Assembly (NCBI GenBank): GCA_956465555.1
Contig: OY101122.1
Coordinates: 2,119,001-2,183,000, forward strand
Direction of reading: 5' to 3'
Source: Nitzschia sp. pyKryTriq1
Lineage: Eukaryota > Bacillariophyta > Bacillariophyceae > Bacillariales > Bacillariaceae
DNA length: 64,000 nt
The notes under the pieces: generated by a model
Database searches by the model: none
The model's input: only the letters and a program-made list of their open reading frames with translations
What the model was told of the DNA's origin: nothing
In this document: in pieces, positions 59,837-64,000 of the stretch
How the letters are laid out: each line of letters begins with the position of its first letter
Position numbering within the stretch: the first letter of the stretch is position 1
Program-made: the position numbers and the translations under genes

Positions 59837-62800
59837 TCAAGGCGCAGTCTTTGTTTGTGATGTCTGTCGAGGCTTGCGTTTGGAAATTGAAACAACGACT
59901 CCTCCTCCTCGTTTGGCCCGTCTGTTGTTGTTGTTGTTGGTGGTGGTGGGCGATGCCGGTGGTGATGCGTCCTCGTCGGAGAACTTTCGCTTGGAGCGTC
60001 CAGTAGAGCGCGAGGGAGGATCTTTCGGTGCCTTGTTGTGGTGTGTTCTTCCACGCTTTCTGGGAGGACTGGGAGTGGACGGTGGTGGCTCTTCTTCCTC
60101 TTCTTCGCCTTCTGCATCTTCTCTGGGCTGCTGCTTCCCGTCCTTCTTTGGTTGCTCGGCTGCAGCTGCTGCTGCTGCTGCCAGCGCCTCTTTCTTTGCA
60201 AGAAGAAGCAGCTTTGCATGCGTGGCTTCCAGTTGACGATTCTCGGCTTGGATAGTTTCCATTTCGGCCACTTTTTGTTTCCATCGTCGATGCAAGTGCT
60301 GTTCTCGAAGATTCCAAAGGACCGTATCGTCCTTGTCGTCATTAGCGCCTTCCAAGACACTGGGTCGACTTTTCAAGAGTTGATAGGTGAGTGAGACAAT
60401 GGTCAGGTCAAAGATGGGATCCGGAACAAAACCTCGATTCTTTTCCGTCAGGGACACGCGATCTTGCATTCGAGTTTGATTGGTTGGAGGGTGAATTGCG
60501 ACTGCGTGCTGCTGCTGCTGCTGATGATGATGATGATGGTCGTACTCTACTTCTTCATATTGGTCGTCTTCCGCCAAGAATCCATGTTCATCCATCATGT
60601 TATGATGATCAGCAAATCCTTCGTCTTCGTGGCCATCATTATTTCCTTCCTCCTCGTGACGCTCTTGTGCTGCTGCTGCTGCTGCTGCCACCGGAACAAG
60701 TACGGGCGATGTTCCAACCACCCGCCGTCGGTTATTATTCTTATTCCTATTATCCGCATCCTCTTCCTTTTGGTTTTCTTCCCGAGCCGAAATCGCTCGT
60801 ACCGAAAGTGCCATGGTGGGCAAGGCCACGACACGACAACCCAACTGTGGATCGATAGCGGCAATTCCTTTGGGACACAATTCCAGTAGTCGTTGCACAT
60901 CTTCTAGGATAAATCCCCAAGGACGACCTTCATCATCATGATGAAGTATCAGTCGTTGGAGTTGTTGCTGTTGTTGTCGTCTGTAGTAGCTCGGCGTCCT
61001 CCTTTGGATGCTGTCACTGCTGCTGATGATAATGTGGGATTGTTTCCAATACTCGTAGAACTCCTTGCGACGATAATCCAACAAACTGAGTAAATAGGAT
61101 TGAATGGGAAGTCGTCCGGTCTGATGGCACTTTTTCGTAGCGCCTTGAGGGTACAATGTGAGTAAGAGAGGAACGGCCGTCTCGTGTTGTAGTACATGCG
61201 CCAAGGCTGCTCCTTCTCGGAATAGTGGAGTACTAGTCGGCGTTTTCTGGTTGACTGCTGTTGTTGTGACTGCTGCTGCTGCTGTGGTTGCTGCTGCTAA
61301 TGGCGGCCTACTACTACTAGTAGCAGTAGCAGCCCCCGCATTCCACAATCTGAGAAAGTCCTCTCGAGCTGCATTCCAGCATTCTTCCTCTATCTCGGAG
61401 CCAGGTGGGAAAAGTTTTCGAGAACGATCATCATCATCTTTTCCTTCTTCTTCTTTTCCTTCTTCTTCAGTGGACGCTGGAGGCATTTTGGCCGCCCCCG
61501 CAGCAGGAGTATTATCGGCGGATGCAGCTGTGTCGATAGGAGTCTCACCAGTAGGAGCATTATTGTCACTTTCTGTCTTCATCTTCTTCATCATCTTCTT
61601 CTTCTTCTTCTCCTTGGATGCATCTTTTGGTTCATCTTGTTCGTCTTCTTGTAGTATCATCAAGTCGGAATATGAAATTTGAGGACCTGCCAGTAATCCA
61701 CGATCGCGTGGATGGTGTTGGTGTTGGTGTTGGTGTTGGTTTTGGTGCTGTTGGTGTTTTCCGCCTTTCCACCAAATATCCCATTCCACCGCACTCAAAT
61801 CGGCATATTGCAGTGGCAAATTCCCCCACGCATCTCGTTGATGTACTTGATGGGGGTAGATGAGTGCCGTCAGGTAGAGCAAGGTCGGAGGCAAGGCATT
61901 CCAGGTCAAAAAATGCAACAGGGGCATGGCGGGATTGTCCGTATATTGGACCATACAATGTTGCTGCCGTTGCGAGATTTTGATCGTCCGTGGCGTTGCC
62001 GGGTGGAGATGTGCCATCATGGGACGGGGTAGGGCACGAACAATCCGTGCCGTCTTTTGAAGCGCTTGAACGACCTTTTCAATATTGGGAATAGTAGTAG
62101 TAGTAGTAGCATCATGACACGTGCTTGCTGCTGCAGCTGCTGCTGCTGTGGTTTGATGATTCGTTCTTCTTTTGTAGGTTTCATGATCATAATGATGCTG
62201 ATGCTGATGCTGATATTTGAGAAAGGCTTGTTGAAAGACTCGTTTCCATTCCGGAAGCAGTGGAAATTCGTGTTTTGAGTAACACGGAGCATGATGGGAG
62301 TGGTAGCAGCTCAAACAATTATTATTATGGTGGTTCAATAATTGTTTTCCCGTCAATATCGACGTCCAAAGGAGGGAAATGAGTTGAGCGAGACGGGCTC
62401 CTGTCAAACAACCCGAAGCGGTAATCATACTAGAAGAACTTGTAAAAGTACCCCTACTAGCAGCAGCATCATCATCATCACCAGTACTATTCTCGTCTTG
62501 ATCTGGTCGATCTTGATCTGGTCGATCTCGGCGATCTTGATCTTGATCTTGATCTTGATCGTTTGGGTGTTCCTGTCCCCGTTCCTGTTCCTGTTGCTGG
62601 TCCCTGTCCCGGTCCCGGTCCCGGTCCCGGTCCCGATTACTGTGCCTGTTGTTTCCGTTGTGGTTGTTGCTGCTTTTCATGTTGATGTGGCTGCAGTGAG
62701 TCAAGAGATGATCGACAGTATCGTACGAGCATTCGGGAATGGGAATGATCTGACACAAATACATGGCCATATGATGGACGCCTCGTAATCGTTTGAAGGT

Positions 62801-62872
62801 CTTGAGGACTTGATCCCAATCAATGTCCTTGGGGTCTTGGACGGCCAACAGGGCGTCCAATTTGCGGGACAT
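59837..62872 (-). CDS. Degenerate ankyrin-type protein with basic, coiled-coil tail
   Basis: 1011 residues. An N-terminal ~60-residue helical region (LDALLAVQDPKDIDWDQVL) is followed by Asp/Gln repeats. At least three short ankyrin-like units of the diatom type follow: PPTLLYLTALIYPHQVHQRDAWGNLPLQYA, VPLLLTLYPQGATKKCHQTGRLPIQSYL and LLELCPKGIAAIDPQLGCRVVALPTMA. Each has the leucine-rich helix, a Pro, then a GxLPL-like turn. Such proteins are numerous in diatoms and none has a known role. Near the end a coiled coil (HRRWKQKVAEMETIQAENRQ) precedes an acidic stretch and a Lys/Arg-rich tail with SKRKFSDED that could act as nuclear import. His and Ala runs are common. The start codon is the first ATG of the frame. 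Confidence 0.65.
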   Translation of the reverse strand: MSRKLDALLAVQDPKDIDWDQVLKTFKRLRGVHHMAMYLCQIIPIPECSYDTVDHLLTHCSHINMKSSNNHNGNNRHSNRDRDRDRDRDRDQQQEQERGQEHPNDQDQDQDQDRRDRPDQDRPDQDENSTGDDDDAAASRGTFTSSSSMITASGCLTGARLAQLISLLWTSILTGKQLLNHHNNNCLSCYHSHHAPCYSKHEFPLLPEWKRVFQQAFLKYQHQHQHHYDHETYKRRTNHQTTAAAAAAASTCHDATTTTTIPNIEKVVQALQKTARIVRALPRPMMAHLHPATPRTIKISQRQQHCMVQYTDNPAMPLLHFLTWNALPPTLLYLTALIYPHQVHQRDAWGNLPLQYADLSAVEWDIWWKGGKHQQHQNQHQHQHQHHPRDRGLLAGPQISYSDLMILQEDEQDEPKDASKEKKKKKMMKKMKTESDNNAPTGETPIDTAASADNTPAAGAAKMPPASTEEEGKEEEGKDDDDRSRKLFPPGSEIEEECWNAAREDFLRLWNAGAATATSSSRPPLAAATTAAAAVTTTAVNQKTPTSTPLFREGAALAHVLQHETAVPLLLTLYPQGATKKCHQTGRLPIQSYLLSLLDYRRKEFYEYWKQSHIIISSSDSIQRRTPSYYRRQQQQQLQRLILHHDDEGRPWGFILEDVQRLLELCPKGIAAIDPQLGCRVVALPTMALSVRAISAREENQKEEDADNRNKNNNRRRVVGTSPVLVPVAAAAAAAQERHEEEGNNDGHEDEGFADHHNMMDEHGFLAEDDQYEEVEYDHHHHHQQQQQHAVAIHPPTNQTRMQDRVSLTEKNRGFVPDPIFDLTIVSLTYQLLKSRPSVLEGANDDKDDTVLWNLREQHLHRRWKQKVAEMETIQAENRQLEATHAKLLLLAKKEALAAAAAAAAEQPKKDGKQQPREDAEGEEEEEEPPPSTPSPPRKRGRTHHNKAPKDPPSRSTGRSKRKFSDEDASPPASPTTTNNNNNRRAKRGGGVVVSISKRKPRQTSQTKTAP

Positions 62873-63686
62873 TTTTGGATATGCTATGATATGCTATGCT
62901 ATGCTATGCTTGCTGCTATGCCACTACAAGAAGCAGAGTGAGTGAGAGTAGAGTAGAGTAGAGTAGAGTAGAGTAGAGGGAGATAGAGACAATATACGAG
63001 ACGAGGAGTGGTTGTCTTTTGTACTCATGATGGTGATGCCTGATGATGATGATGATGATGATGATGCGATGACCGACCGCGATGATTTCCCGCGTGATTG
63101 CGATTTTCAGGTTCCCGCCAGCATAATACCGGTATGGCCCGTGTGATCATTGATCATCATGGTACCGCAGTACTGGTACGGGAGAATAAGTCGTACGTCT
63201 TCACGTAACGCACGACGCACGTACCAGGTACCTACCGTCCGTCAGTCAGTCCGTTGATCGGTCTGTCTGTCGTCATCGTCATCGGTCCACCTGTACCGAT
63301 CGGAAGGATCATCGAACCATAATATTATGATCATCATGCATCATCATGGCCAGCAACTAGTAGCCGAGCTAGCTAATAGTACTCGTACGTACCTTGCGAG
63401 GAGCGATGGAGCCCTGGTAGTAGTTAGTAGCAGAGTGAGTGAGTGAGTGAGTGAGTGAGAGTAGTAGTAATTTTGTTTCTGTACTACGATGATACTGCAG
63501 ACGAGACAGACAAGAAGAAGAAGACGAGACTTGTTGTTTCTTGTTTGTCGTCTGCTGCCTTCTTCTTGCTTGCTTCTTGCTGGTCTGCTGACGAATATTA
63601 TTGTTTGTTGATGATGATGATGATAGCCATCACAATTATTGTAGTACTAGTAGATCATCCTACTATGCTAGTACTAGACGAGTCGT
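62873..63686. other. Spacer with several microsatellites
   Basis: 814 bases between two minus-strand genes. TATGC units at 62880-62920, TAGAG units near 62945-62980, GTGA units near 63430-63460, GTAC/CCGG palindromes and TAG/CTA runs. No gene. The left part contains the ankyrin-like gene promoter. Confidence 0.5.
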
Positions 63687-63700
63687 CTAGTAGACCCCAT

Positions 63701-63740
<40 letters not shown>

Positions 63741-64000
63741 GCAAGTAGATATTCGTTGAAGCTTGCCATGAAAGTCTCCCAGTAGTCCACGTGCACGTCT
63801 CTCGAAATAGTCGGACTGTTCCTGCGTCATGACGGGCGACTGCCAAGGTGCCGCCTCACCACTACTAGTACTTGTACTTGTACTAGTACTTGTAGTAGTA
63901 TTCGTATCCGTGGTATTCATCTTATTCGGAACACGCTCCGAATCATGCTTGACGAGGACCATGGTAATGCTATCGAATCGATCCACCGCTTCAGTGTAGG
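63687..64000 (-). CDS. 3' end of a gene that continues beyond the window
   Basis: Minus-strand frame, open to the right edge without an ATG, so it is partial. The visible 104 residues include a hydrophobic strand ITMVLVKHDSERVP, a Thr/Ser run, and APWQSPVMTQEQSDYFERRARGLLGDFHGKL, a charged helix-like segment that looks like a conserved part. An Asn run of 13 coded by the (GTT)n tract and DGVY form the end. No family is recognised from this piece. Confidence 0.5.
63703..63741 (-). repeat. (GTT)n tract coding an Asn run
   Basis: About 13 GTT units that give 13 Asn near the C-terminus of the partial gene. Confidence 0.8.

Overview
The window is nuclear DNA of a stramenopile, most probably a pennate diatom; this is an inference and the species is not identified. 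The clues are long, mostly intron-less genes with a few short introns that start GTACG or GTACA, a secretory leader ending in an ASGF-type plastid-import motif, LTR fragments with the structure of copia elements, a helicase-associated-domain protein, and coding sequence full of Ser, Asp, Gln, Asn and Ala runs. The gene-poor spacers are dominated by TAG/CTA trinucleotides and by GTAC, CTAG and CCGG palindromes. One 200-base run of N (12760-12959) is an assembly gap.

Layout. 627-11305: torsin-like AAA+ protein (-), flavin monooxygenase (+), a helicase-associated-domain protein (+), and a one-chain ABC ATPase/MlaE permease fusion (+). 11366-12499: a LINE remnant whose reverse-transcriptase core is deleted. 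12701-14197: a TLDc protein interrupted by the gap. 14824-23600: a striking locus in which two paralogous membrane proteins (M1, M2) face, tail to tail, the outer two of three paralogous VWA-domain genes (V_A, V_B, V_C). It reads as an inverted duplication of an M-V pair plus a young tandem duplication of V. 24498-25622: an AIFM2/FSP1-type oxidoreductase. 26003-28726: copia-type LTR fragments either side of a secreted DUF2202 ferritin-like gene. 29100-32642: a DDX11/CHL1 helicase.

33730-39545: two paralogous secreted Cys-rich proteins with Pro/Val/Thr linkers, separated by repeat-rich DNA with GGTTCGAT iterons, long inverted repeats and a dioxygenase fragment. 42085-46293: an alpha/beta hydrolase and a second TLDc protein. 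46439-49346: a two-domain Golgi-type glycosyltransferase (GT25-like plus GT31) with an apparent one-base frame break. 50470-52236: a low-complexity orphan. 53691-57340: a modular protein with a cathepsin-propeptide-like (I29) domain, six FPKR repeats and two further repeat types, split by one intron. 57673-59136: a PAF-acetylhydrolase-like lipase. 59837-62872: a degenerate-ankyrin protein. The minus-strand 3' end of one more gene runs off the right edge.

No operon-like cooperation is expected in this genome. Functional links are mostly paralogy: M1/M2, V_A/V_B/V_C, the two TLDc genes and the two secreted proteins. The best candidates for undescribed biology are the mirror-image M-V locus and the I29/FPKR repeat protein.
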